Positions 29,501 to 44,500 of a stretch of 64,000 bases of DNA are shown piece after piece. The first letter of the stretch is position 1. Each line of letters starts with the position of its first letter. Below the pieces are notes generated by a model, which was given only the letters and a program-made list of their open reading frames with translations, searched no databases and was not told the origin of the DNA. The DNA comes from Candidatus Omnitrophota bacterium (GTDB lineage Bacteria; Omnitrophota; Gorgyraeia; Velamenicoccales; Velamenicoccaceae): positions 33,089 through 97,088 of the forward strand of contig DMEU01000015.1 of NCBI GenBank assembly GCA_003451585.1. Reading direction: 5' to 3'. The position numbers and the translations under genes are program-made.

Positions 29501-32500
29501 TGTTATACACTTCTCCAATCTTGTCAGGGCCTCACCGGGTATCCGTCCCTCTATTCCAGGATTGAGCGTTAAAGATGCCATCGGCATGACCGGCGACGAA
29601 GAATGTGGGTACCCCTCATTGCGCTCGGCCTTACCTAAGATATTGACGAGATACTGCGCGAGGTAGCGCTCGCGGCCGTTTAACGCCTCTTTAAGAAGCT
29701 TTTCGGCGCGCGGCCACCACGGGCGAAGTCCGCCTTCATCAAGTATGTCGCTGACCTGCGCATAGAACGTGCGCCTTGCATTAGCATTATCCTTTGCCCA
29801 CCATCCGTCTGAATACCTGTTCTGGCTGAATGCATACTCCAAAGCAAACACCCTCTTTTCAAGCTCGTGCCACCTCTGGCGCGCATTATCTACGGCTGTC
29901 TCCTCTTTTACAACTGCCTTGCGCGCAGGCAGCCCGTGTATCTCACCGCTTTTTATCTCGACTTCAAAGACTGATAAACTGCCGGCCTTATGCTGTGCCA
30001 CCTCGAAAATGACCTTTCCGTCTTCCCGGCGTAAATGCTCCAGCAGTTGAGAGCGCATATAATAAAATCCGAGCTCCCTGTCATACATGCCCCAAAGATT
30101 ATGCACGGGCACGGTATTTAATTTTTTTACCGTGATGCCGGTAGCAGACGCAAGCCACCTGACCAGCTCCTTTTTATTCTGCGGACGGCCGCTACGATCA
30201 AACCTCTTGCCTGTTATCGGATCGCGGAAGAGCTTGCGGTAGTCACCGCCTGTGATAAGACTGTTTAAATAATCATCCTGTGTTGCTTTCAGGCGTATGC
30301 GAAGCTGCAGGTCTAAAGCGGGCAGCTTGTCAAAAAGCGAACCCTGCCTTGATATGCCGAGCCGCTCCTCGATCTTATCCTGGAGCGCTTCCCGGACTTT
30401 ATGCGGCACTACCCCGGCCCATTTATAGGTAACGCTCACAGGCGAGCTTGAAGGCCCTTGAGTCAGGACCATATCGCCTACAAGGCCTACATTATAGACT
30501 AAAGCAAAAAATTCCTTGAACCGAAGCTCCTCTTTAGTTCCCGATGCCCTTACTTCAACGGTATCCTCGACATGTTTACGCGAGAGTGCGGTCATATACC
30601 AATTCATGAGCTCTTCAGAAAAGATACCATTCTCTAAATAACGCAGGTCATAGATGTGGCGTATAAAACCACCCTTGATATCAGGCATATCTCCGGCATA
30701 AAGGCCGCCTGAGAACAACCCTACGATGGAAAGGATGTCTTTACCGGTATCGATCAGGACAAGCAGGCCAGGCTCTTCGCCTCTCATAAGGCTACGGCCG
30801 CCGAAAACCTTGCGGATGAGGGACTGTGTCTGCCCGTCCTTAGCATCAAGATAGAAATGATGAAGTGTGTATCGGCCGCCGTCCATGGAAGGCTCCAGGT
30901 ATTCCGAGCCGTATATCTTTATAGCAAGCGTCTCCTCGATAGGACTGGACGCCCAACTGATAGGCGAACTTGAACCCGCCTGCTCCTGACGCGCGTGCGC
31001 CCTGGCAGGTGCCGCGAACAAATAACGGATAAGCGGTTTCTTAGACGCTTTTGCGTCGAAGAAATAAATATTCTTAAGGTAATCCCTGCCCAAAAGCGGC
31101 TTGAGCGCCTTCTTGAGCTCTCTTAAACGAGGTACTGAATCAATGAATAAGAGCGCTTTACCTCTGCTCAACTGCGCCACAACCTTTTTCTCGTCCCACT
31201 CCGCGGAACGTATGCGGAAGTACGCATCTTTCCCGGCGCGCGTCCTCTTTAAATAATGAGCCTGATAACGCAATATCTCCTCTGCGATATCAAAGACCTT
31301 GTTCTTCAAAGCCTTGGCCTCTACATCGCTGAAACCGTTTTCTTTTTGGAACGAATAAAAAAGGCTCAACTCGGCCTTGTGCACGATATTGCGGAGCGCG
31401 ACTAAGTCGGAAAAACTGTGGCGCCCGGAAGTCAACGCCCAGAGACTGTAAACAAAACCTAGGTGGAACGGAAGCAGGGTCAAAAGATGCAAGACCTTGT
31501 TGAACGAAACATCCGGATAGCGCTGCATAAAGACGAGTGTTACCGCAATACGTGCTATGCCGCAGACATGCAATGCCAATAACCCAACGAGGGCCCCGGC
31601 GACCGGATGGCCGGAGATGCCTCCCACGACAAGAGAGACAAGCCCGGCGTATTTTGCCGCGCTAAACGCAGTTTCTATAAAAACAAATGTTTTCTTTAGA
31701 TCGCTGTAGGCCTTTTGCTGTTGCTTGGGAAGGCGCGCGATATGCCTGTCTATAAACCTCAAGAACAGTTCTTTCTGGGGCAGGCCGTTATTTTTATCTC
31801 CGATTACAGGCGAAGAAACAACGATAGGCGAATGATACAAAACCAGTCTGGCTGATTTTGTATCATTTAATGGTGAGGATGAATTTTCTGCGGGCCATAC
31901 CACAGGGCCTGGAACAATGCCATGCAAATTGGAATCGGACCATATCTCTTTCAATTTTCCAAGTAATGCATAATCATATAAACCTGTATGGCCGTCTAAT
32001 ATTTCGACGGCAACTCTGCCTGCTTTCTTAAAGACTTTATCTGACCCGGTCGTAGGCTTAAAATCGCGCATATTCAGAAATGAATCACAAAATTTCGGCG
32101 AGGCGTTTGAAAGGACATGAAAGCCGGCAAACTCCGACCCGTTTAATAGATGGCGCAAAAGCGCCCTGCCCCTGCCTTTCTTCTCGTGCGGAAATCGCGG
32201 ATAAAAAGTCTGAATTAGCACCGTACCAAAAACCGGCATAACCAAAAACGAGATGCTAGCATTCGGCACTTCTATCCCGTTTTTATAGAGCACGAATTCT
32301 CTGTGAATAGCCCCATCAAACCAGGCTTCAAAATCCGCGCTATCCACCTCGTAACCCTCCTGCAATAAAGCCGCGTAATCATAAGTATCCGCCACAGGAG
32401 AGTCCGCCTTCGGCGAGGCTTCGCCCATTAGCTTACTAGCCCCAAGCCCCAAGCCCCTAGCCCCTAAATTTACCGGCGAGCTGGATGAGCGCGCCGAACC

Positions 32501-35500
32501 CTTGAATTCAGAAAGAATAACACGCGGGGCCCCTTTTCTTTTAAATCTATCTTTCCCGGAGAGCATTGAAATGCCGCCCTGGTCGCCTATAAGCAGCCAT
32601 CCCAGAGGCTTTAACATGGCCGGTAAAGCGGGAACAATTTTATACACATCCCTGGCAGAACCTGCATTAACAACAATGCCGTGAAAACCGCCTAAATGCA
32701 TCTGAACCTCTTGCGCAAAATCCTGCACCTGAATTGCCTGCGTATTATCCAATTTCAATACTATGGAATTTAATTCTGTTGTCCCGTAAATATGATGCTT
32801 TATTTCTTTTAAAGTATTTCGCGCCGTCAAAAGTCCGTCTTCCGATATATTTGATACGACAATATGGACACGGACGGCAGAAATATCTTTTAATTCCCTC
32901 AAATATCTGAATAAATTCTCCCAAAGGAATCGGATGTCGGCATATTGTCCCGCGCTGACATAATAATAAAGGTCTTTTTCGCCTTGCCTTATCTGGCAGT
33001 TTAACTGGGCATCTAAAACCTTTTGAAAATCACTCTCAAATGAAGGCTTAACCGAAAAAGTATTGCCCGTGTATTCAACAGAAATAACAGGAATATTACG
33101 GCTGTCCCAATTCCTTCGTAAATCCTCAAGCCTTCCAATCGGAGAGCTGGACGGCCCGCTTTCATCCGCGCAGGCAAGGGGAATTCCCCATGAAATAAGC
33201 TTTTGCGAAATCACAGCGATATATCCTGACACATCTGCTGAAACTCTATATCCTGTACCGTACTCAGAAGGATAAGCTTCACGAAAAACAACATAATCTA
33301 AATTTTGTACCCTGTACCACTCCTTATTAAAATAAGTATTTGTTAACAAGAAAAATGAAAACGGAACGCCACGAGTTTGTACCTGGCGCATCAAATACTG
33401 CCTATACATCGGATGAAACTGGCCGTCTGTAAAACTTAAATAATATTTTTGACGGGTCTCTCTATCTTCGAGTATCAACCATACATGGCTTGGCTCTAAC
33501 CTTCTCTTGAAATATATGATCACACTATCTTTAAATTCACGTTCAATAAAATGGGCCGTGATCTTTGACGCATGACCGCATAAAAACGGATAAGATGAAT
33601 GCGCGAACAATTCATCCTGAATATAAGGGTTCAGCTTCTCGACAAAAACTTTAATCTGGTCAAATAAACTGTCTGTAACGGGCGAGCTGGAGACATATCT
33701 CTTGCCCTGTTCAGGGCATGGCAAGAGATACAAAACCGGAGAACTGCCGGACTTGGAAAGCGACGGAGAATGCCAGGCCTCCGGGCCCTCCGGAAGCTCG
33801 CCTATTAACCCAAATCTTGAATAAATATGATCTTGCCTTCTCTGTGCATAATTGGCCCGGGCAATGATCTGGTATAGAACAGGATCATGGGATTGTGCCA
33901 TTTTATAGACCATGCCTGCGGCCCGTTCACTTAAAACGGCAATATGTTCTTTCTCAAAAATATGCTCGATAATAACTTCCAAAAGAGGGCAAAACAAATT
34001 ATTGTAATGATAGGGACGGGATGCATCGTACCACCCATCGGTTATGTCTGCGATCCTAAGCTGAGCCAACATTTCGCAATAAACATGATCATTCCAAATC
34101 TTATTTTCTGAGAAAAGCCTACACCCATAATCATGATGATATAAAATTACATTTTCAAGATCAGTGCCTAAACGTACCCCTTCTGCCCTTAGTGCCTGTA
34201 TACCTTTTTCAGTATGGAGATGCACGTACGCTGTCTCATCAGAAGACAATTTTCGCCCGCTTTCAACCAGGTCAAATATCTCTTTATCAGCCACCTTGCC
34301 TATATCATGCAGAAGCGCAACATTCTCAAGCGCACGGACATAATTAAACGACGTTTTTAGATTCTTGGCCATATAGACTGAAAGGTCGCGGACACGAAAG
34401 ACATGTTTCAAAACACTTTCAAGCCCGCCGCTTGAGACCAGAATTCCGCTTTTGCGCGCGATACCTTTATAAAAATCAATGACGATCGAATCTTCCAGGA
34501 TCGGCAAATGACTAAATACAGGCGAGCTGGAACGGGGAGCAATAGGGTCAGACCTTGAATTGTGAGGTAAATCCGCGTCCTGCCTTAAGACCAGTGAGCT
34601 GGCAGGGCGCTCTCCTTTAAGCCTTCCGTTAACGTGCTCATTCCAACTTATCTCGGCTCCAGGCAATCCTAATGATCTCGCTTTTGCTTCCAGTCTCAAA
34701 TAAAAATCAAGCGCCTTATACCGCTTTAAATATAACCGGCCTAACACGCTTTGATCCTTTTGCATCACCTTGCTCCAAATCAAACCAATAAACCCTGACT
34801 CATCAGACTTTTCCATCAAAATCAAAAGTAAATTGATATAAAACGTCTTTCTTCTTTTTTCGCTATCAACCAATTGCCCTAATTTCTCATTCTCTGAAAG
34901 TATTTTCTCAAGCTCAGGCACTACGTACGCCGCCAAGCCCTGAAGGATAGATGGCCGCAGCCATCGTATAACTCCCTTATTTTCCCTTAGAATTTCAATT
35001 AATTTTACAGACCGGGAATGATCAAACTTACCCAAATAAACCATCTCAAAAATTTTCTCAATATTCTGAACAGCTTGACTTTCCGCAGGCAAAAGATTTA
35101 ATACTGGGCAGGGAGAATCTTTTTTAATTAACGCCTCCTCACATATTAGAGAGAGGGATTCATCCGACTGCCGCCTTAAAATATCCTTGATGACATCATT
35201 CCTCTCCTTCTCGGACAATTTGAAAGGCACCAGAAGCTTATCCAGCATACTCAAAGTAACCGTCTTCACCTTCCCTGCTTCGAGCTTCTTGATCCATTCC
35301 TTAGTAGCCTGGGCCCCTTCCACCCACTCCTCATGTGACATCCTGCCCTTATCCCAACATAACTCATCTAAGACAATAAGAAGATGCTCGTCGCCGTATA
35401 TCGTATAGCGCTCATCTCCATTGCTTTTTGAATTTAAAACCGGAGAGGAAGCATCATTAAAATCAGGGCTGCTCAGGTTTAAAATTTCCTCTGCTGCTTT

Positions 35501-38500
35501 TAGGGACACTTCATCCGTAACATAATTCGCATCAATAAGATAATGAGAAACGGTCTTAAAATTGTTATCTTTTCCATCTTGTGTTATATCCTCGACATTT
35601 TCCTTTGGCGTTATAAAATCAGGCTGTTCATTTTTTGTTCTCTTAAAAAAATTCACAAACGCCCGCTTGTATAACGAAACCTCATGCCCGAAACTCCTGG
35701 CAAACCATACTCTCTTCGACCGGCTAAATAATAACGTGATTACAAAACCGGATAAAACTGCGTACAATCCATATGAAGCTATGCGCCAAAGATCCAATGA
35801 GCCAGTCAAAACGCTATAGAACCATTTCGTATTCCCGCCGCGTAATGCCATTTCAAAATACCGGCTGGCCATAGCCCCCAAATTTAACCCAAGAACCCAG
35901 CGCAGCGCGAGCGGAATCCTATGTATTAGCCCGACTTGCTGCAATCTCGCCGCAATAAAAATACCAAAAAAGATGAGACCGATATCAGCGGGCTTTGCCT
36001 GGGCCTGAAGAAAAATATTTACGATACCAAATTGAATATCTTTAGCCGCGGCCGTGATAGGTAACAAATTTACCAAGGGCTTAACAATGCTTTCAAAAAC
36101 CAGGCAATACAAAGCAATTCTGTTAATTGGATTCAATAACAACTTTACCTTAAAAATGTCCCTGGTCTTCTTGCCATCTGGATTATAAACAGGACTGGAG
36201 GAACCAACGTTAGGAAGGAGTTCATGATTTAATTGCGGGGAAAAAAAGAAGGCTGTATGAGAATAGTTTGGGCTGCCGCGCAAGCGGCCGGCCTGCACCA
36301 TGTTTTTAAGCAAATATTCTTTCGCCCGGCTCGTCATAAAAATACCGCCTAAGGTTATTGCCTTCAGAGAAGAAACAACCATCGCCTCCTGAAGCGCATT
36401 AACATTCAAAAGATACGTTGCGCGTACCCGGGCCGATAAACCCGCCCAACATAAACACCGGCCTCTCCATGGCGAATCCATCGGAAAACGTGAACAAATA
36501 AAACCAGGCGTCTTCTGCTTATGAAGACTGCAATGCGTAGAAATAATAATTCCTGAATCCACTGTATGATCAAAAAATACCTTAAGGGCTAAACAGCGAT
36601 GACGCAAAACACTCTGCCTGGCTCCTTTTGCAAAAAGGCTGAAATCGTCCACGACAAAACCGCCCTCTCTTAGATTCAATTCCAAAAACTTTCTGATATC
36701 CCCAGCGCCATTATCATCTTCTTCAAAAAAGCAGCATAAACCATCCACGCAAACCCTTGAACCATCAGCGCGGGCGCAAAACACAGCCGGCTGCACCCTA
36801 CCCATATCCTCAATTTCTACGGGCGACGATACCAAGACAACTGAAAAGAGTAAAGCCGCAGAGCCTTCAGAATTTTGATCATACGGGGAACTCGCCGATT
36901 TTTTACTTTTATCCTCAAAATCATTATTTAAAACAAGTTTGTAATCAATCAGGTCCATATTTCGAATTTCAGAAAGGATCTCTAGACTCCTTTCTGTCTC
37001 CATGTCAGCCACCCAACGATTACAATGAATCTCAATATCAATATTTGTAAAAATCTTGGCCAAAAGACGCCTTGCCGGATCATTTGGACCGAGATATTCA
37101 AAAATCGAAACGCCATAATGGACCCTTAGATACTGAACCGCATAAATTAAAAGCAATGTGCCGATAAAATATGTTTTACGATATGCGGGAACAACAAAAA
37201 ACGGAAATCCATTGCCTATTTTGCAGCTCGTATCGCTTAAATACTCTCCAAAATTGACGAAACTACCAATCCCCTGATCATTTAAATATATTTTTGTTAC
37301 TAAAAATCCGGCAGGCCTTACCCACCCATCCTGCCATTCAAAAATAACAAAATCGACTTTCTTATCATTTCCTGAAACAACTGTTTCATTGCGCGCGAAG
37401 ATAAAAAATGCCTCTTTAAAAAATACAGAGCAATCCGCAGCATAAACACCCCTATTGCGATCCTCATTTTCATTAAATTCCTTGAGGAGTTTCTTTAAAA
37501 GATCAACCCTTGATCCCACAGGTGAGCTTGAGCCAATTTCCATTTTCGAGAACTGAGCCCTTGCTTGTCCATCCATAAATTCAAAATCCCCGATAATCGG
37601 AAAAGTTGGTAAGATAAGGAAATCCGGTTCGCGTAATCCTTTCACCGGTGAAGAAGCAACAGTTTTGATTTCAACGGGAGAGCTTGAAGAATTTTTTCTA
37701 ACCTTAATACCATAGGCCAAATCAATTTTCCTTTCTCTCAAAGCTGATATTTCTTGAATTTCAGCCTCCATTCCTTGATCTCTAAATAACATTTTTATTT
37801 CTTCCTGACCGCCAAAAGGTGAAAATTGATTAAGAATTGATAAATGCGCATCCTCTTCCTCTTGATTCATCCCATACTCTTCAAAAATATCTCTCCCGAA
37901 TTTTTCTACCGCGCGTTTGAGCTTCGATAAGTGCGAATTAGGAAGATGGCACAAAAACAACGCCACGCCACCATCTATTAATATCCTTTTAATCTCCTTA
38001 GCCGCCCCTTCTTTATCTCTAATAAAATCAATCACAAACGTTACACAGGCAACATTAAAAATCCCTTCTTTAAAAGGCATTTTTTCCAATTGCCCCATAA
38101 TATAACTGCCCTGCATCACTTTTTTCGAAATATCAACAATGTCTAAATTATAAATATCAATCCCATCAAACCGCGTATTCAGTAATCGGGACAACTTCCC
38201 ATCTCCGCTTCCCAAATCAATAAGCCTGCTGTTATGCATCCCCGGCAACGCCTGATCAACCCCAGCAAGGACATAGTCCAACATCTCATGATAAGTTCCT
38301 TCCAAGCCGCCTTGATCCCAGCCCTTTTCCCAATAATAATCCCACACATTCTTTCGTATTCTAATATCATCTTCCGTTACCACAGGTGAGCTGGCGGCAA
38401 AAGTCTTATCCCGGTTGCTATCATGAAAATCCCCGTTATTAATTTCCTCATCAGATTCGTTTCTCCGGATTGCCATATCCTCCTCCAGGCCATCATCTTC

Positions 38501-41500
38501 CATATCGAATACAGTGGCTTTTTCTGTCAGGGTCTTGAACAGGTCGAATTGAAGATGATGCTGCGCGAAATATCTGCCAAGGACTGTCTTTGTGTCAGAA
38601 GTAAAGCGGTCCCAAATAAGCTCAAAAATTGCCAAATCCATATTCTGGCTGATTAAAAACCCTAAAAGAGACCAGTAGAAGGCTTTATCCATTCTGTTAT
38701 TGAACGATAATATCTCCTCTAAACTATCCACAAGATAAGCCGCGACCCGGCGCAGCAATCCGTGATCCATAGAAGACATATGATTTTTATGCTCGCTTAC
38801 TATCTGCAGAAACCGCTCTTTATGAAATACACCCACATTTCCATCCAAGAGCTCCTGGAACATCTTTTCTAAAGCAACGGTTATTTTGTCCCGTTCAACT
38901 TTGTATCCGCAAGCCTGCCAAGCGCTCATTGGAACAACTGCCTTTTCCTGAGTAATGACCTGCCTGCTGTGAGTGTCCATGCTCAATAATTCAAAGATAA
39001 CTTTACGCAGTTCACGTGGCCTGACGCGCCCCTTACCATCCGCCATCATGCGGCTTATCCCGAAAAGGTCATAATAAATATCGAATCCGAAATCTTCAAC
39101 CCAGGCGCTATTAAGTTTTAATATATCTTCCAGGCGGCCAGATTGAAGTTCCGCTAACCTGAATTTTTGGCCTATTCTGGCCAATTCAGAGATAACCGCT
39201 TTGCGCGCGGCAACGCGTCCAACCGAAAGAAACATCATTAAGATACCCAAAAAGCCTTTTTTATCAAACTTGTGTGACGCCATATAATTACTCAAAGAAG
39301 CAATATTGATCTTAGCGTATATGTAAAAAAGCGAGTCAGAATATGTCTTTACCACGCTCTTATCGATCATCTCACGGCTCATGCGGCGGATCATTTCTTC
39401 CAGAGAACCGGCACTTCTGGCTTCGGGGTCTTTTTTAAGATTTTCTATCCTCCTGTTCAAGGCCTCTTTATAAGTCTCATTCCACCCAGGTATATAAGAA
39501 CTGGACTGAAAAACAATTGGCGTGCCGCTCCTCTTTCTCTTATCTAGACGCAATTTGTCTCCAATCCGATTTCCTTCCAAATCCAGGAGATAGCGCTGGG
39601 CATCTATCTCAAAGACCCATTGCTTATGCAGGCCTTTGTGTTCGATCACGATCGAATCGGCATAGGCGATAAAACGGATAAGACCTGCCTTGATATCTTT
39701 CCGGAAAGGCGTCTTAAGAAAAGAAAATTTAAAGGCAATGCCCGCGTACCTGACAATGCAATACTTATACCCTGATGGAAAACTCTGGACCTTCAAAACT
39801 TCTTCTGTTAAAGGCCGCTTTTCAACTATTCTTTCCAGAAAGAGCCTCTTGGTCCTGGTCTCTTCAAAACGCGATGCAAAATATTCGCCCATATGCTTGG
39901 GGTCTGCCTTTTTAATTCTCGATAATTCAATAATAGCCGCCTCACTAAATCCTGCGGCAAGTATAGTCATTACTTTATCGACTGCTATTCCTGTCTCTTC
40001 CAACCGTTCTTTTTCTTGGCGTAATTTTGTATAGAGATGGGAAATACCGAACGCTTCCACATCTTTATCCAATGTATAGCCGGAAATATTTAAAAATATG
40101 CCCAGGTCTTTCCCGTCTATAAATCCATTATGATCAAATATCCTGAACTTATCTTCGGAAGCCTTGGGAGGGAAACGCAAAACAGACTTTATCAAGATAG
40201 TAAATTCTTCGGATAAAGATTCTTCTTTTTGCGCAAGCTCAGCTTTCAATCTCCTTAGAACTCCTGCAACAAATCGGGCGCGAACTTCACGGCCCTGCCT
40301 GGCCGCATTCACGGGAGAAGAACTGATAACCAGCCCATTTTCATCTTCTTTAAGGCCTATACCAAAGCCATCTCCATCTTTATTCCTATATCCGATCCGA
40401 TCCAACAGGTAATCTTCCAATCTTACCTGCATATTAAAAAAAGCCGTTTTCCCTGTCAGAGTTTTAAAGAAATCCAGTCCCTGGAAATGACTAGCAAAAT
40501 ATTTACCTAGAACTGTTTTTGTGTCCGCGGTAAAACGGCCCCAGATAAGCTCAAATATCCCTAAATCCGTATTCTGATTCACTAAAAACCCTAAGATAGA
40601 CCAATAAAAGGCCCTCTCTTCCATATTGCTATCCTCTACGCACGACAAGGTTTTCTCAAGCCTATCAAGTAAATATTCTGCCAGACGAGACAATAGGGCG
40701 GGATCCACAAAACAGATATACCTCTTATACTCCCTTACTATATTTAAAAACTGCTCTCTGTGGGATTTACCCATATTGCCTTTTATGAGTTCCCTGAAGA
40801 TGTTTTCAAATGCCGCGACTTCTTTTTCAGAAAAGCGCGATCTTCCCTGATTCAATTCCCGGGGCTTCTCCTCAACAACAGCCGGCTGTGATAAATTAAG
40901 CTGATTTACGCGGGCCCTTGTCAGATCAACATCAACCCCTTTATTTTCGATCTTTTCCCTGAGGCTACGCATAATTTCTTCACGCTTGGCGTGTCCGGCA
41001 ACGTGAGCCATATGGACCATCATATTCTGTGTTTTATCACGGATAGGGTTCGTCTTTATACCGACGGGGTTAATTAGATAGTCCTCTAACAATAAAACAA
41101 GATTTTCAAATAACATGCCTAAAAATTCTTCAGAAAAAGAAAATAATGAAAGCAGAGTTGCAATATTATGACCTAAGAACAGCCTATCTTTTAACGCCTC
41201 AAAAGACGGTACCCCATTTGCCAGAATCCCCATATCTTCTAAAGCCAGATAAAGCAATAATTCTCTCTGATAGAAGAGATTTGTTAAAAATTCGCAATCC
41301 TTTTTAAAAGTATCTCTTTGCGAATAATATCGTTCTCTTAATACAATCCACTTCTTAAAGGCATCTTCTTTTTCCCCTATAAGCCTGGCAATCCTTACGT
41401 ATTGTACTTTATCGCCCTCAACATTAATGCGAGCCAACACTTCTCTGCCTGTGACTACTTCATCGTGGTCGTTAAAACGTAAGACAGACACTATTCTTTC

Positions 41501-44500
41501 ATTATAAATAACCTCCAGGCGGCCAAGATAAACCAATACATATATCCTGCCCTCTTCTACCTGCCCAACAAAGGCCTTGGTCAGATAAAGCCTCAGGGAA
41601 TGCGTCCTGCATACAGCGCTTTTTCCAAACGAATCGACTGTGAAATATTTTTTAATACCTCTTTTCAATTCCAAAATATTATATGTTACTTCGGCCAAGA
41701 ACTGCTCTTTGCCCGAAAGTAAGGATTCAACTGATATAGGGGCATATTGACGCCCATAGAGCTCGAGCTCTACCATTGAAATCCCAACTCTATGCAACGT
41801 AGTCGCTATAATTTTAGAAAGGCCGGCAGCGCACATTAAACCAACTGCCTTATTACCAGCAACGACCTTTATCAGATTTTTATTTTCTTGGCTGGCCTGG
41901 CTAACAGTCGCCCTAAGGCAAGGCAATAATGCATCTTTTATAGGTTGCGTCAGGACGATCCTTGCTTTTCTGCCACTTGCCGCCTGTTTTCCTTCTCCTC
42001 TTTTTGCCTTCGTAAAATATACCGACCCTCCTTTTAGGTCATCCATTTCAGCATCCTCAGACAAAGGCAAACTATAAACAACTTCATCGACTTTGCCATT
42101 CCTGGCAAGGACCTTAACCTCATACAAAGATACTGCCAATATTATTTCCGATTCGGGATAATGCAAAACAATCTCACGGTATGCCCCTACTCCAAACGTA
42201 AAAACAAAACCCCTGTGCTCGGCATAAAACTTCTGACCCTTCTTATCGGCCTCGATCTTATCAGCCCTGAAAGGTATCTCAATAGATTCATACTTATATC
42301 TGGCTATGGTTTTAAACAAGCGCGCCCTGTCCTTACTGAAAAATTGACCAAATATAAGGTCGAATGAACTATCCAGGGCATGCACATACCTGTGCAAGTC
42401 CTCCCAAACGATCCCACGAGCAATAAATTCTATAATATGACTGTCATCGAGCGCTGGTAAATTCATCGCCTTCGGCGTTTTCCCTGCCTTATAGCTTTCA
42501 TATCCGGACACAAACTGGTGCCTAAAAGAACTTATTTTAGATACGGCCTCTTTCCATAGATCTTTATTAATAAACTCAAGGTCTGCACTCAAATACCGTT
42601 GCAATAAAGATGCCTGGGTTAGGGCATCAGATCCTATACGTAAAGACAAACCCTTACAAAGCATATCAATACAACTAAGGCCGGACGCCCTTTCCAACAC
42701 TTGCATTGTAAATAAGGCATCTTCTCCATTTAAATCGCTGCTTAATTCCAAATCCCTTGCCAGTGCAGACTTAATCAAGGCACCAACACAATGATTCAAA
42801 TCAACTCTTTCGAAAAACTTCTTACCCTCTGAGATCTTTTGGCTATTAGCGGCCACATCAAAACAGAACACTTGCCCGCCATTTCCAAATCTTGCGTAAC
42901 CATCCATACCTATTGAAATCACTATTTTTTCTTCAATCCCAGAGAAGCCAATCTCTAGCCTATCCAAGTATTCGACTATCTCAAGGTGATCAGACAATCT
43001 CGAATCCAGCGTAAATTTGACATACCTTAAATACGCCGCGCCATTATTAAAAAATTGCATCTTCCCTACATGCGCCAAAAACCACATCCTTTTCAATAAA
43101 GCTTCATTGTCATTTTTTAATATTTTTTCCCTGATCTCTTCCTGGCTCAAGCGCCCGGAAAAACTGTAAAGAAGAGGCGCATCCAATGGCAACGAATAAA
43201 GAGCCAGGGCATCATTAATACTGTTCCCGACAGGGGAAGAGCCTTTCTCGCCAGCCTTGCCAACTGTCCCACTGTCCCGAACAATTCCAACACTGTTTCC
43301 ATTAGAATCAGTGCTTGCCTTTCCAGCATCATGAATTAGATCAGTGATCTCCCTGCTCTCTGATAGAATAAAGTCCAGGTCACCAGACTCTATTCGTGTA
43401 TTAGAAAAACCTTGATCATAAGGATCTAAACTATAATACCTGTTCCTTTTCATTGCCACGACGCCAAGTTCCTTATTAATAAAATACCTGGCACTTAAAA
43501 ATGATTCCTTCAAATACAGCATTATTGCCTGAACATAATCCTGCGTTCTCCTAAATCGTTTTAACCCGATCAAAAAGCTCAACTCAACAAAAGAAGGCTG
43601 AAGATCTCTCAAGATAATCATCCATAGGATCCTGCCCCGGTTATCAGGAACAATTTTTAGAATAATATTATCCAAAAGTCCCATTGACAAAAATACGCTT
43701 CTGTCCTCCTGATAAGTTAAAAGCTTGGCGCGCTTTATCGCATAAACAAGAAAATCCAGGACATCCCCGGCATCCGTGCCAAGACCGAAAAGCGAACGCA
43801 AAGAATCTTCATACTCGTTATATTTAATCCATTTCCATCCGAACCTCCGGCTCACTGCTCCTGCCGGAATAATAACAATATTTTTAACTGCAGCATGCTT
43901 ACACTGGAATACTACCCCTTTATAAAAAATCATTCTCAACGGCTTTAACCAAAAATCCATATCATGAATAGCTTTTCTTCCATATTGAACCTCGACATCC
44001 AAGGCCTTAACAAACTCTGCAAATTTATATGCCGTAACACCCGATTCATACGTCACAATACCCTCTTTAAGCCATTTGACCGCTATATTGCGCGCATCAT
44101 CGCTGATCCCGAAGGTATCCTCTAAAACCTCCACAAACCGGCCCCTATCCTCTCTATTTAAATTACCGCGAATATCCAAGCGCGCACTATTTCTAATAAC
44201 CGGCGAGGAACAAGAAATAACAAATGCAGAAGCCTGCTCTTTTTTCCGTAATACAGAAAGCCTGCCGCCCCCTACGAACTGCATAGATTTATTGCCGCAG
44301 GTGACCATAGAAATGGTCTTAATGGATTCATTCTTCTGATTAATTTTCTGGAGCCTGCCATAATCCGCATCCGACAGGGAACCTTTTAATACATCTTCAA
44401 AAACGCCCATCTCCTTTAAATAAAGCGAAAGTGGGCGTTCAAAGGCGATATCCAAGAGACGAGGCCCTTCAAAAATCACAAGATTTACGCCCGAAGGCAC

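Noticed and set aside
35750..36187. Signal peptidase II (LspA) domain in membrane cluster 1
   Set aside because: The GLNLGAM text is faintly similar, but the conserved catalytic Asp pair could not be placed.
36203..36817. Zinc-finger or transposase fragment in the Cys-rich module
   Set aside because: Cys and His spacing does not match a known zinc motif and no transposase signature is visible.
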